From assembly GCA_015680685.1 (NCBI GenBank), contig MNCI01036173.1:52310-116309 (forward strand): a DNA stretch of 64,000 nucleotides, written 5' to 3'. This DNA is from Gnetum montanum. Its lineage: Eukaryota > Streptophyta > Gnetopsida > Gnetales > Gnetaceae. Position 1 is the stretch's first letter. Each line of letters opens with the position of its first letter. The position numbers and the translations under genes are program-made. The notes under the pieces were generated by a model. That model did no database searches. It was not told the origin of the DNA and worked only from the letters and a program-made list of their open reading frames with translations. Shown in pieces: positions 24,285 to 37,071 of this stretch.

Positions 24285-24865
24285 GTCCCACTCCCTAGGC
24301 TTAATAAATCATAGCAACTGATAGAGGATCCACTAATACATCTCCGTCAGGGGGATCGCAATGGTGGGGGTAGAGACAAACTCCCTCCCGTTCCGATGAA
24401 GAACTCGAAATTGCATTTGTGCTCAAGTTCTTGGCAATCCAGGGCAAACTTACCTAGATCTTTGCGTAGATGAAGTTGTAATGTTCTACGTTTTGTGCCA
24501 AGAGCTTAGGCGACAAATGTCAAATCCTAAGGGACTGGCCTAGCACCAGCACCAGGCTAGGTGACCACTCAACACCCATGGTGCTTTGGGCCAAGAAAGA
24601 AGCCTCAAGGCTCAAGGTGGAAATAGTGGTCATTGTCGAAATCATCTTGCATGGTAAAAGGGAAGATCACAAACTAGAAACATGGAAATTGATGGGAGAT
24701 CAGAGGCTTTTCATCCTACCGGGTTCCAAAGGAATCGTCATCCTAATCAATCTGCACCACATGATGCGTAAACAACCACAAAAGGATGTCACATTTATGC
24801 TAGTGCATGACGGGGTATAGAGAGTGTGCAGAACTACCTGTAGGACATGGAAAAGGCACCAAAAG
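24285..24865 (-). other. Element E 5' leader
   Basis: Untranslated stretch between primer site and gag. I see no repeat or coding signal in it; the short plus-strand open frame at 24578-24820 looks accidental. Confidence 0.55.
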
Positions 24866-24883
24866 GCCCTCCTTCTAGCACCA
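24866..24883 (-). other. Element E primer-binding site
   Basis: The minus strand reads TGGTGCTAGAAGGAGGGC five bases inside the 5' LTR. TGG at this place is the expected complement of a tRNA CCA end. I cannot name the tRNA with confidence. Confidence 0.6.
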
Positions 24884-24888
24884 AAAAT

Positions 24889-26829
24889 TGTAGCGATTGA
24901 AAACATTGATGGCTAGAACACCAAGAAGTTGCTGGGTGAACAGTTTAACCCTAGATCCATGTGAGGGCTATGCTGGAGAAGAACAGAAGTAGGGCACCCT
25001 GAACAGTCTGGTTGATTAGACAGGGACTTACTCGATGTATCTTAACCTTACGTAAACGTTTGTTTTGAAAGCAAGACATGCAAGATAAATCGATGATCAA
25101 TAAATGCACAATAGCGAAAATAGTGCAAAACAACAATTATAATGAGGAAATAGCAAAATAAACTTGGGTGAGAAAGTGCACCACCCTAAGGTCACAAATT
25201 CGATTCTTTGCCTTGTTTGGAAGATGTACAACTGGTTATGCAACGCTGGAGAGACACTGCTTACACCGAGCGGTATAGTCATAGTTCCTCTGTTTGCTGA
25301 TCTATTTGCTAAGATGTTAAAATTCTTGACTCATAAAGGGATGTTTGGAGCCATCCAGAGAGCTCAAAGGTAACTAGAACACTTAAGAAAAATGCCAACT
25401 ATGCCTTCTGAAAGCCAACTCAAAAGTGAACTACACCAAAAAGCCAACTCTATTTGCCAAGAAGCCAACCAGCCAACGTGAAAAGCCAACAAGCCAACTA
25501 CTGTTGCCAATGTCAAAAATCCAACCCTTTGGTCATTGTTCATTGGGGTATTTATAGGGCTAGGAGCAAGAGAGAAATGCGGTCTGGATGCCACGTGTCC
25601 TGGACCCCACAAGGTGCTAACATGTCTATACCGTGTAGGTGTGCAATGCTAGATGTGAACTCGGCTATGCTATGACTATACCACCAAAACTACATGTGCT
25701 GAGATCTAGTGTGCTAACAATGCAAGCAAAATGGAGCCTATGCTCCAAGACTACGTCTCCCCTGCCCTTACGAGCAGGGTCAAGCATAGGAACAATGTTT
25801 TGGGAGCTGACCAAGGGGTGTGTAAGATGGAGTAAAATTGTTGATTCTGCTAAGGAGATTCCAGAGTGTGGAAGATTACTATCAACAAGTTCTAGAGTTA
25901 CCCTAAGACGCCTTGATGCTTCCATACCAATATTGCATTACTCACGCTGTCGAGTACATTGGCGTGGCGTAAGTGGCAGCTTGTTATGTTGTGCTACGCT
26001 ACGTAGCGTAGCATAGCGTAGCCACTGGTTTTTACTGAAATTTGTGTTGGAGCTGAAAAGCATTCATCTGAGGCTTAGTCACGCTTACAACTGCAACTTT
26101 TGTCCTTTATGTCGGGAAACCTTTGAACTCGCTGAACTCGTGTTTGAAACACTTTTACTACTTTTGCATTATTGCTATGTTGTGCTACGCTATGTAGCGT
26201 AGCACAGCGTAGCAGCCAATGCATCCTGCTTCTTCATTCAATCTACCATTTTCTAGCAAGAAATTTTGCTCAAGGCCTAGGGGCTAAGTGGGGCAACTGG
26301 TTTTGGAGGCTGAAGTGTTACCAAGTGCAACTTTCTTATTGGAATCACTTAGAAAGATGGGTCTTTTTGCTTTGCCTTTGCTACACTGTGCTACGCTACA
26401 TAGCGTAGCATAGCGTAGCACCTTACATTGACTAAATCTTAACTTATTTTGCAATCATTCTGTCAATTCGCACTTGGACGCTTGAGAAACTATCTTTTAA
26501 GGCTTGCTACACTGCATAGCATAGCATAGCATAGCAAACTTCTTCACTAGAAAACTTGCCAAACTATTTTGCTCATCTCAAACACTTTTAGCAACTCCTA
26601 GCATAGTTTCTGGGTAGACTGTCAGCCGGGTCAATTGTCTAGTTGAGCAAGCCGGAGAGCCCATCGGGCCTGTCAGCTCTGGAGATAGAAAACTTGTCAA
26701 ACTAGACAGTCCAACCTTAGTGCCTACATTTTTCTGTCAACCTATCATGATGCTGCACTTGTGGAAGTCCTTGCCTAAATTCCAAGACCCTACTAAGGCA
26801 TTAGGATCCTAAAATTTTATGGTGTTTCA
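24889..26829 (-). repeat. Element E 5' LTR
   Basis: Direct repeat of 9117-11012, with small differences throughout. Contains a perfect 20-base palindrome GCTACGCTACGTAGCGTAGC at 25993-26012 and near copies at about 26185, 26393 and 26510, and a minus-strand TATA box at 25545-25559. It abuts element D without a matching target duplication. Confidence 0.92.
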
Positions 26830-27735
26830 CTAATAGCATATTGGTGAATACTACTAGCAAAGCTCTTTGGACAGTAGCAGGTGCATTACAAAGACCAAAA
26901 GGCATCTGTTGATAAGCAAAAGCTCCATATGGGCATGTAAAAGTTGTTTTATGTTGGTCTTCAAGGGAAATGGCTACTTGATTATAACCGCTAAATGCAT
27001 TCAAATAATAATAATACTCATGCCCTTCTAGTTTTTCTAAAATTGGATCCATGTAAGGTAAAGGAAAATGATCTTTCTTTGTGTTTTTATTTAGTTTTCT
27101 ATAATCCACATAGACTCTCCATTTTCCACCCTAGTTGGAGCTACTATAATAGAACTTACACATTCGCTAGCGGCTATTGGATAAATAATTCCTTCCTTCC
27201 AAAGTTTTGAAATCTCATCTTTAAAAATTTGTTTTAAAGCTAGATTAATTCATCTAGAGGAAATTATTACCAGTTTTACATTATTTTCCATATAGATATG
27301 ATGTTGGAAGATGTTGGGTGTGATTCCTTGATGAAGGTCCTCATCAGTCCATGCAAATGCCTTAAACTTTCTATATAAGACTTATAATAATTTTCCTTCT
27401 TGCTCATCAAAAAGTTGGAAATTTATTATTAATGGTTTATTATGATCTAGGAAAATATACTTAAGTGTACTAAGTAATTCTCTGAGATCTAAAGAATCAT
27501 TGTTTGGTGGTTGAATTATCTCTCTAATATTCCCTGATCTGAAATTCAAAACTAGTCAAGGAGATCTTGTTGCTCTTTTGTAGAGGGCTCTAAAGGTCCT
27601 TTTTCAAAATTGTTTAGTACCAATGTTTTCCTATCTTGTGCCATTGCTGAAGTGGGTATTGTGTAGGGCATTCTTTCTTCTTTCAAATCTTGGTTCAATC
27701 GATCCTCTTTTGCTTTATCATATATGTTAAGCATA
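26830..27735 (-). pseudogene. Element D, right part: RT N-terminal relic
   Basis: The minus strand encodes DYRKLNKNTKKDHFPLPY, FSGYNQVAISLEDQHKTTF and YGAFAYQQMPFGLCNAPAT, an Athila-like RT start, at 26830-27110. Upstream (27110-27735) are the pre-RT segments, including an open piece at 27552-27734 rich in Lys and Glu. The first 130 bases repeat the end of D's left part beyond E. Confidence 0.85.
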
Positions 27736-28120
27736 AAAGTAAGATTAGCAAAAGATAATTGGAGTTGTCATGATCTACAATTTATTATTGCATCAACTAT
27801 TGTTATCCAAGGTCTATCTACTAGGATGGGAAAACAATCTAGATCTTTTACTTCCAAACTACAAAGTCAATTGGGTATTATCCTCTTTCCACCTCTATTA
27901 TCAAATCTTCTACTATTCCTATAGGTTTTACATTAGAACCATTAGCGAAAGATATTGTCATGTTTACTCTTTTCATTTCCTCCAAATCAAGTGACCTAGC
28001 CATTTCTAGTAGCATGATATTAATACTAGCTCCTAAATCCAATAGGACATTCCTGGTTCTTAGTATTTTGGACTCTCATGACTTTTTATAAGTTGAGAAA
28101 GATTATCAACTAAATAAACT
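27736..28120 (-). pseudogene. Element D protease relic
   Basis: The minus strand reads LDLGASINIM at about 28014-28041, a canonical Athila-type aspartic protease active site, followed by LLEMARSLDLEEMKRVN and then PIGIVEDLIIEVE. This segment is better kept than the proteases of A-C, but frame breaks follow. Confidence 0.82.
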
Positions 28121-29880
28121 TGTTTAGGAATCTTTTCCTTTCTTCTCCTAGTGCACAATTCCCTTAAGTACTTAGCATAAAGACATGTCCATTATCGCTT
28201 GTTCTAAAGGAATATGCAAATATAATTCACTAAACATTTTTTTTTTTTTTTTGAGATGGGCTTTAGTTGTAAAGTCCTCTTGCAATTGTTTAGGAAAAGG
28301 AGGTAAAATTTTTTGTCTAGGAAATAATTATTGTTCTCTTTTCCTAATTGGTTGATCCTTTTCTTCCTCATTTAGTACTTGCAGTTGAACTTCTTCTTAT
28401 GTCCCTATTTCTTGAAATCTCACCTTCTTTAGGCTCAACTATTTTTCCACTCCTATTAGTGACAAATTACAATTATTCCTTTTCCTTTCTTTGAGATGTA
28501 GCATTTGGTTTAGGTTGGAATGGTAATTCACTCTTGGTTAGGTCTTGAAATCTTCTCCTTGTTTCACTCATGAACTATCTACTCTCGTCAGTGAAGAAAA
28601 TAAGACTTTGGATAAGTTTATTGAAATGTTCATTAGTTGGATTCTTAAACTATTTGAAGTTATTTTGAGGATATTGTTGTTGGTAAGGTGGCCTTTGTGC
28701 AAAGCTCATTATTGGTTGGCTTTTATATTGTTGAAAAGCCTTCACTGATTCTTGCATTTCCTCATGACAACACAATGATGTTGGACAAGTGATGTAATTA
28801 TGTTGTGGACTACCACAAAGGCTACATGCTTCACTTTATACCACATGAGCTTGTTTCTTTATCAATCATGTCAACTCATCTGCTTTTTTATTTAACTGAT
28901 CAATTTTTTGGGTTATGTCTTGCGTGATGTTGGGTTTTCGCCATCTCTTGCTTTGATCTACTAATGAATCTACAATTCTCTAGCCATCTTTCAGTGTTAC
29001 ATTCAAAGTATTTCCACCACATGCAAAGTTAACATTTTGCCTACAATATAGTAATAACCCTTCTACAAAGATTTGAATAAGTTGACGGGCCAGAAATCCA
29101 TGGTTGGGATTCTTCAAACACAACCCTTTAAACCTATTGAAAGTAGTCTCATAATCTTCATATTCTTGTTGGATAAAGCTCATTAATTACTTTCCTAATG
29201 AATACAACATATCATTAGAGAGAAATATTTGGAGAAAAGCTTTCTTGATTTCATCCCATGAACTAATTTATGTCCTAAGGGTTTGTAGCCAAAAATCATC
29301 TTTACCTTTCAAGGTTGATTTAAAAGCAATAGTTTTAGTTCTATCCCTACTTTGACCTGCTAGTATTACTAATGTGGTTTCAAATTCTCTGATGTGAGTA
29401 ACCAGATCCTCATCATTTATTCCCTTAAAGATAGAAAATAAATGAATGTTTTTAATCTCTACATCTCTACCTTGTGGAAAAATTAATGAACCTCGAGGTA
29501 TGATCAATGTCCTTTGATTCAATAAACCCCCAAGAGTTTATCCTTGGTAGGCCTGCTCAACTGGAATACTGGAACTTACACTACCAAATGAAAGAAGAAT
29601 TGAACCAAGAGAAAATGAAGGAGGTATATGGTGTGAAGATGATCCCATTGTGAAAGTGGTAGTTGCTATTGGGATCACAATAGGGCCCAGTTTGGAAATA
29701 GAGGCTAGTGATGTAGTTGGAGTTTGCAAATTTAAAGTATTTATAAGTTGGGTGGTTCCTCCTATAGTGGTTACATTAGTGAATATTTTGGTAGTACTTA
29801 ATTTTTGGGATCCTACCCCCGTAGTTGAACTCATAGTTTTTATTGTAGTGGTTGAAATATCAAATAGAGGATTCAAAGTT
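28121..29880 (-). pseudogene. Element D gag relic
   Basis: The N-terminal part (29268-29522) and the next block (28980-29183, YEDYETTFNRFKGLCLKNPN, then HGF) match Athila gag order. A full CCHC knuckle, CSLCGSPQHNYITC, is encoded at 28785-28826. A Thr/Ser-rich region at 29538-29876 lies at the N-terminus. A T-run at 28238-28252 interrupts the C-terminal side. Stops and frame changes occur between blocks. Confidence 0.82.
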
Positions 29881-30404
29881 GTGCAAAAATTATTTTGTGT
29901 TCTTTGCTTTTCTACTGAGAAATTTTGCTCTACAAGAGAGGAAGAGTGTTAAGATCTGGTTGTATTTGTTCCTCTTGGTTTTGTTTTAAATTAGCTCATG
30001 TACGTTTGTAAAGGCTAAAAGTATTCCTAGAGGGTTGGATTCATGTTGGTTTCCTTAGTTGCTTTATTAACTTCATTTAACAATCTCACTCCTCTTTGAT
30101 ACATTCATGGGCCACCAATCCTAAGACTCCACAAATTGATTTAATTACTCTTACTATTGCTACTTTGATTACAAATTTCTTAATGGTTTCTGTAGGTTGG
30201 GCAACAAGAGGAGCTAATTCTTAGAATTGAACTTTTTCCTTATTCTTAAATTTCTTAATACAAGAAAAATAATTAAAAGAAATCATTTCTAGAACTACTC
30301 AACAAAATAAAATAAAATAGAAAGAAATTAAAGTGTATCTAAAAAGTATATAAAATGAATTTGAAAATGTACAAAATCCTAGATGACAATTAACTCTGTC
30401 AGCC
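29881..30404 (-). other. Element D 5' leader
   Basis: Noncoding stretch between the gag start and the primer site; A-rich on the plus strand near 30250-30360. No gene visible. Confidence 0.5.
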
Positions 30405-30422
30405 TCCCTAGCAATGTTGCTA
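30405..30422 (-). other. Element D primer-binding site
   Basis: The plus strand reads TCCCTAGCAATGTTGCTA, which aligns with the 3' end of plant tRNA-Asp (TCCCCGGCAACGGCGCCA) with five differences, all transitions but one. Confidence 0.65.
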
Positions 30423-30425
30423 AAT

Positions 30426-32270
30426 TGACAAGCCAACCAAAGTATGGTGTTGAATTACCTTAATAATTAACTTCATTGTAAAATTGTCACCTCTTGTGTG
30501 ACTAACCCACAAGTCATATTTATGGAGGAATGGTTTCAAAGTTAAAAATATCATCAAGGAAAATAAAAATTAGATTTTAATTCAATTGAAAACTCCACAC
30601 TTATGACTGTCACTCATAAGTAAAATCAACAAAACTTCACCTTAACTTATAATATTAAGTTCAAAGATGAAAACAAGTTGATTAAACCAAATTGGAGTTA
30701 CATAAATTTATTATAAATATAGAAGATCACAAAGAAGATGTCACCTAATTTGTGACACTACTCTATTGTCTCCACAATGCAACAACTTCACAACCTACAT
30801 ATGTCAATGGTTGTTGATTATCACAAAGCATCAACAAAGAAAATGCACAGGTAGCTTTCTTTCTACAACAATCAAACTATAACCTATAAAATTAAAATGA
30901 AATCAACAGTGCCTAGATCTAACTCTAAAATAAGTCAATCAATATTAATTTTAAGAATTAAGAGATAACTTTAAAAAGAAATAGCCATAGTAAAATATCT
31001 ATGCAATATTCATTAGATTAAAAAAATCAAACTTTATTTTAGTTTAACCTAAAAATATCTAATCAGGATCATTTACACATTTGTAAACCAAAGAAATGAC
31101 CAAAAAAGCAAATAAATTAATAATCTCATATTTTTTAAATCACATAATAATATTTTATAATTTCCAATAGCACACAAAACAAGATCATCTCAATTTAAAT
31201 CTTGTAGCCATTTTACCATTAATCATTAAATCAGGAAATTCATATGTTCAATAGCAAAGAATAGATAGATCACAACCATAAATTAACATCCTAGGTTTTC
31301 CCCCACTTCATCAACTTATAAAAAGATATTAAAATCAAACTTGAGAAGGTATAGGATAAAAAAGGTATAATTCAAGATTTAGATCCAAGATTTATGCATT
31401 CAAAGGAGGAGGCTTCATCAACTAGATTCCAGCCAAAACCCAAGAATTCAACAATTTTAAAACATTCACAATTATCCATGGGCCCAAGGATACTCTCATT
31501 TTCTACCAATGGTACCAATCCTCATATGAGGGATCCTTGGTCCCTACTGGTAATCTCTTGCCAAAATGCCCCAAATCATTATGGGTGTTTCTAAATTGTT
31601 ACAGAAACAGCTCTCATTGAATTCATTTAGGTGTGAGAGTGCAGAGGATAGGTGGAGAGATCCAAAAAAAGTAATAAAGCNGTCATTTAGGTGTGAGAGT
31701 GCAGAGGATAGGTGGAGAGATCCAAAAAAAGTAATAAAGCTTTCAGCAATTTAAGCTTACAACAACAATCTTGATAATTTCATACAAGCATTNACAATTT
31801 AAGCTTACAACAACAATCTTGATAATTTCATACAAGCATTGTGAAGGTGGTTATGCAAGCAAGAAGAGAGAAGGTTGAGAAAATCAGCCCTTGCTGGCCA
31901 TTATCAAATATAACAAAGATGGATCATTTTACCTCTTTGCTTAGATATCTTGCTTACTAAGAGGAATTATTAGAATATTCGATTACTATGTATCACTTAT
32001 TTTCTTTCCTCTTGCTACCTCCTATAGTAGCCATACTATTTTCTCCCTTCCCAACCACACTCCCTGCTATTGTATCCTTCTTCTTCTTCTTCTTCTTCTT
32101 TTGTCTTACGTAGCTCCTTTTGCCTTGTGTGTTTTTTTCCTCTCCTCCTCTCCCTATTTGTAGGTGGAGTAAGGGATAATGGATGGTTTCTTATAACCGA
32201 CTTCTTGGGAACTATTTGTTTTCTTTTCTTTCTTTTTAAAGTTCTCTCTCTCTCTCTTTTCAACAATGAG
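30426..32270 (-). repeat. Element D 5' LTR (outer end uncertain)
   Basis: Starts TGACAAGCC three bases after the primer site. No second copy lies in the window, so the outer end is a guess from the change in character near the CTT run (32076-32100) and TC run (32240-32258). Two single-N joins with duplicated flanks lie inside it (31681 and 31793). Confidence 0.5.
31625..31840. other. Assembly joins: two single Ns with duplicated flanks
   Basis: Around N 31681 the segment 31625-31680 recurs at 31684-31739. Around N 31793 the segment 31748-31792 recurs at 31795-31839. Both resemble unmerged contig overlaps. Confidence 0.85.
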
Positions 32271-33149
32271 TCATGAGTTCAATTTTGTTCATGATCACTA
32301 TAAAAAATTAATAAAATATGTATATTCACAAGTTGCAAGTTTGATTCCTAAATCAGCAATTTTTGATATTTCAAAATTTAGATTTTGCGAGATCTCAAGT
32401 TCAATTCCTTTTGATAATTACAAAACATTCCAACATAATATCTATCTCTTTATCATTCAGAATTATCACAAGATGCAAAGAAAGAGTTTTCAAAATAGAT
32501 TCATGATAAGGGAAGTTTAAGATACATAATCAAATAAGACACCTTCTTTTTTAGGTCATCAGTGATGTGAATTTTCCCATCATCTTATAAGCCTTGAAAG
32601 GTCATCACGTGATCTTTTTACAACCATGGAGAGGGTACTTATACTCTACTATTTTAAACTAAAAAGAGCAATGTATCACATTTAGATAAAATAAAAAATA
32701 AAATATAAAGCTATGGTATTTGAACACTATATCCCTAACTCATGGATCAGGTTCCTCCAACTTGATTCATAGGTCAAGTTCCTTAGTATGAGCATTCTTT
32801 TGCATCTCAACATATGTGTTTTAGCTCTTGATGAATACCTTAGAGTATTGTCCTTTGTTTTTCTTTTGTTTCTTAGCATCTCTGTTGAAATAGAATAGAA
32901 AATATTTTGTTTTCCCATATATTTATTATTATTATTATTTTAAAACATTCCTAGCATGTATTTTAAAGCATATTTCTTATGCATAAAGTATTTAAACATT
33001 TAATCATAATACATATAAAAATCTAGTAAACAAATTTATTACTATTCCAATTAGCCATTTCCACCATAGTCCAAACAAAGCACACACACAAGTTATCAAT
33101 AAAACATGCACATAAACACACAAAAAGACTATTACAATCATTAACACAA
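32271..33149. other. Unassigned AT-rich stretch
   Basis: Contains three loosely similar segments ending in TTCAATT or TTTGATTCC (about 32276, 32339 and 32399) and an ATT run at 32925-32940. No coding signal. It may be the outer part of D's LTR or pol sequence of F decayed beyond recognition. Confidence 0.4.
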
Positions 33150-33880
33150 AAACTCAAGGAGAAGTGGTTCATTACAAATCCCATATATCTGACCTCCAAT
33201 GACAATACATATATCATTGTATGCATAGATTATTGCACAGTGTGTGGAAGTAAATGTAGTTAAGGCCTAATCATCCATTAGTATAACAAATTTCCTTTGA
33301 AAAAATGTACTCCACAAGTTTGGCATCACTTGAATCTTTATCTCTAATAATGGTACACATTTTACTAGTGAGGCTTTTAAGAATTTATTAGAATCTTGTG
33401 GAGCTAATCATAAGTTAACTTCCCCTTATCATTTGTAGGTCAATGGCTAGGTGAACGTTACTAACCATGAAATTGTTAGAATACTCAAGAAGATCAATTA
33501 GTAGGTATAGAAGAGACTAGTCCAAAAGTTTAATGTTGCTCCTTAGGTCTTTTGAATGGCATGGAAAAATCTCATGGATTCCATGCCATTTGAGTTGGTC
33601 TATAGAAATGTTCCACACCTTCCTATTGATCTTAAAATGAAAACATTAAGTTGTGTTGCAAATTTTAATATTGTCTTAGATTCTGCATAGAAAGAGAGGT
33701 TAATTAACCTTAACCTTCCTGATGAGAATCACAAAATTGCCTTGATGTATAATCAATTTGAACATTTCTACACCAAGGCTTACCACAATGTTTGGGTAAT
33801 AGAGTTCAACTTTAAACTTAGCAATAATGTCCTCTTTTTTAATTTCAATGAAAAGGATCAAACATTGTTCACACCAATTA
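33150..33880 (+). pseudogene. Element F integrase relic (plus strand)
   Basis: The plus strand reads SNDNTYIIVCIDYCT (about 33200-33240), then HKFGIT, ISNNGTHFTSEAFKNLLESC, GANHKLTSPYH, and VNVTNHEIVRILKKI (to about 33500), followed by MPFELVYRN and LPIDL. This is the core and end of an Athila-like integrase; the second catalytic Asp reads Asn. It faces opposite to all other gypsy elements here. Stops are all TAG, TGA or TAA at positions where related proteins have Gln, Arg or Trp. Confidence 0.82.
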
Positions 33881-36170
33881 TGAGTCTAGCATAGCACATA
33901 TCTACTATCTAGATGAGCCAGATAAATATTGTTGGTTAATGAGCAACACTTGAAGCACTATAGATAGTTTTTTTTTTCCCTTTGAGAGTGCCTAATAATC
34001 AATCTTATGTTCTACACTCATAGGTCTATCAAGTGATAAACATAAATTAGTTGTTGAGGAAAATCCTTCATGCCATGTTGAATTTTTCTTTCCTTTCTAC
34101 TACTTTGCTTGTTCACATTAATAGAGTTGGTATGTATGGTTAGTTTCTTTTGTATTTTTAAACTTAATGATTAATAATTTGTACTCTTTTCTTTCTAAGT
34201 GTGTCTATGTGTATGGAAAAACCAATTAATTTGATTTATGAATACTCACCTAGTAAGCCAAACATGATGATGATACAGGAATGTCAAATGGATCCAAAGG
34301 GAAGCCTTGATCAATGGAGCATTTATATAGCAAAATCCATCTACCCATTTTCTTCTATCCATCATTGGTGAACTAGGCTTAGATTTAGCACGGAGCTAGG
34401 ACTCACATTGCAAGCTATCGAAGCTAATACTACTAGAATCATAGGCAAGTGATGGATCCACAAATTCAAGTGTGAGCTTTAAAAAAAGGTTGTGTCATTG
34501 AGGATCCTTGTGATCACATAATAGATCCAATTGGTGTGATTGGACCAAGATATATATGTTGCCTTACTTGGGCACCCTAGTCAGAAGGGGTTTGTGATCT
34601 TACAAACTTATGTGTGCCATGTAGTGGAAGATGAATTTTCATGTTCACGCATGCCAAAGACTCCAAGTAGTGATCCAACACTTCAATCATCCCCATAACC
34701 CCCATGCATCATCAAAAATACTCTTCTTACAAAAAGAAAAAGAAAATATGAAAAAAATGATGATGACTGATTGAAATAAAAATAAAAAAGAGAGAAAGAA
34801 AGATAAAAAAGATGAAAAAGAAAAGAAAGAAATAGTAATAGAATGATAATAATGAAAAGAAGAGGTGATGAGAAGAACAATGTAAGTCCAAGTTATTGGT
34901 TACCACAAATTGATATTTTTACTATCCTAGATCAATTCTATGATTGTCCCATCTAAACCAAAGCAAGCAATTGAATCAATACCCATGTAAGTCTCTTTCA
35001 TGTTCAACCCACCACATGGATCACTTGAAGTCCATTGTAACAATATAACATAATCTTCTATTCCATTCCTATTCATTACCATGAAGATCCAAAAGTCTCT
35101 CCCTTAGTGAACTTTGGTAATGTCAATTGTTGCTTCCAAAAATTCCTAAATCTATCTTCTTCCGGGGATTAAAACTCATAATCATTGATCCTAAACCATG
35201 GGCATGTTCATCATCTCTTAGCCATGATATTGTAATTTCTATTAAAATTGGGATTGATTAGCATAACCAAAGGGATCAATAGGAGGGTTCCAATATAGCA
35301 ACATTTAGAGAGCCTATCACACGTATGTGTATGAATGAAGGAAAACCAAACTAGGATGTTGACTTTTAGATGTTTTGTAACATGGTTCCTTGGTTTGATT
35401 TGATCAATGGTTAAAGTGCAAAATAACTAAGGCTAGATGACACTAGAGGAAGTAGGTGTGACCTTGCACTTGGAAGGGAAACTTAGAGATTTATTTGTAT
35501 TAGATAACGAGTAATGATGAAGGGGTGTAGTAGTGGATCTCTCATGGTGTGTAGCACATGCTCATATGCTTCATGAGCTAATTGAATGATTTGCTAAAAA
35601 TCTGATGATGTTGCACTCTCATCCCCTCTCTTAACCATCGACATTCTCCATTCCTTCCATTTCATTTCTTGTCCATCATTGTGTGTGGTAGAAAGTTAAC
35701 CAAGCAAAGTAGAGGATAAGATTAATCATCCAAGGGGATGAACTTATGTTTGATGCTACTATCTTACTACTTGTTGAAAATTTATGGGTGTCCCATCAAT
35801 GGGTTTCACAAGAGCAAAAAAGAAAGGAGCTTACCCACTTGTAAATCCTTAGTGACATGGCATTGTGAGCAAGTAAGCTCAAGCTTAACTTTGAGGATGG
35901 TGGTGATTGCATGGCATAAAGAACTTAATTGGTGTTCCAAATGTGTGTGGTTATAACTCAATGAGTCTAATGATTTGACCAAAACTATTTTCTTTCACTT
36001 TTACTTTTGCTTATGTGTTTGATTATCTTGGTTTGCTTAGGTATTGATGTTATAAGTTTTAGACCCTTTTTGATTTTTTATTTTCTATGTTTATATTTGT
36101 AATTGTTGTGTTAGTGTTCTTCAATGCATGTCATTAGTTAATGTTGGCTAAGGCTTGTGTCTTTTAACAA
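33881..36170 (+). other. Element F region between integrase and purine tract
   Basis: Athila elements often have a further reading frame here; I can follow only short open pieces (near 34215-34370) and none matches a known envelope-like protein. A purine-rich low-complexity run lies at 34725-34865. Otherwise nothing recognisable. Confidence 0.5.
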
Positions 36171-36171
36171 T

Positions 36172-36185
36172 CGTGGGGGAGAGAC
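36172..36185 (+). other. Element F polypurine tract
   Basis: CGTGGGGGAGAGAC on the plus strand, at the position expected before a 3' LTR of a plus-strand element. Confidence 0.55.
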
Positions 36186-36732
36186 ACCGATGGGTATGTG
36201 TTTTTTAATCCTATATTTTTTGTCATACCATGTTTGTATTCAACATTAGATTGTGAGTTTATTCTTCAAATTTTCTTTGGGTTATACTTACCGTTATTGT
36301 CATGCACAATTTTTTCAATGGTAGTTTAATGTCCAAGGATCTCACATGATTTTTAACATCATTGTAGTCTAACATGTTTTAGCAAGTGCACTCATGGGCC
36401 TATAAAGATGACATCATTTAGTTCCACCTAGAGAAACTTGCTTGATCTAGAACTTGCAAGCCTTCTTTGAAAAAAGATTCGAAGGCAATGGGATTGTGTC
36501 CTAGAGCTACGAGTATGGGATATGCACAATAATTGATGACTAAATACAAACCAGAATATGTACCCAAGATCATCCATTACACCTAAGGCATCTTTAGTTT
36601 CATAGGCATGCCAAGGGACTCTTCTTATTAGTCATTGATGAGTCATGTTCAATTGGCTACATCGACAAGGCCCAATTGATGCATCTTATCATGCATTGAT
36701 GAGGCCTCGTTGATGCAATGCTGATTTTCAAC

Positions 36733-36740
36733 TATAAATA
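36733..36740 (+). promoter_or_regulatory. TATA box of solo LTR G
   Basis: TATAAATA preceded by AC, at the U3 position shared with A, B and C. Confidence 0.6.
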
Positions 36741-37020
36741 CACACTTGTAACTACATTTATGACATTTAAAGATTATCATTACAGTGGAGCTCTTGCAAT
36801 TTTTCCATTTGAGAGTTACAATTTTTCCCCAAGTGCCCGCAACAGGAGTCATTAAGTGTATGGATCTTTATTTGAGCATTGTTGTACCTAAGCATGATAG
36901 TGTGTGCAGCAACAAAGACAAGCTTTATGATAAACCTTACAACACTTTGAATAGATTAGCTATTTTATTTATGCATTTATTATTTTCAATTAATTATTAA
37001 ACATTTTCAATTAGTAGTTA

Positions 37021-37071
37021 NNNNNNNNNNNNNNNNNNNNNNNNNNNNNNNNNNNNNNNNNNNNNNNNNNN
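37021..37071. other. Assembly gap, 51 Ns
   Basis: Unknown sequence inside solo LTR G; its length need not be real. Confidence 0.95.

Larger units (their letters stand above)
9117..26829 (-). mobile_element. Element E: Tat-lineage Ty3/gypsy retrotransposon carrying an antisense spliced gene
   Basis: Two direct LTRs of about 1.9 kb (9117-11012 and 24889-26829) bracket, on the minus strand from right to left, a primer site, a leader, gag with a zinc knuckle, an antisense gene flanked by tandem arrays, then RT, RNase H, a second RNase H and integrase, a third tandem array, a 3' noncoding region and a purine tract. The double RNase H is a known hallmark of the Tat lineage (Ogre, Retand, TatI-III). 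No protease was found. The 5-base flanks (TTGGT and CTAAT) do not match, so a normal target duplication is missing. Confidence 0.9.

Noticed and set aside
24578-24820. Plus-strand 80-residue frame in E's leader
   Set aside because: No homology, no splice or promoter context; it lies in the untranslated leader of the opposite strand.
34683-34880. Phe/Leu/Ser-rich minus-strand frame
   Set aside because: Result of a purine-rich low-complexity run.
33881-36170. Envelope-like gene of element F
   Set aside because: The place fits an Athila element, but I see no signal peptide, membrane anchor or long frame to support it.
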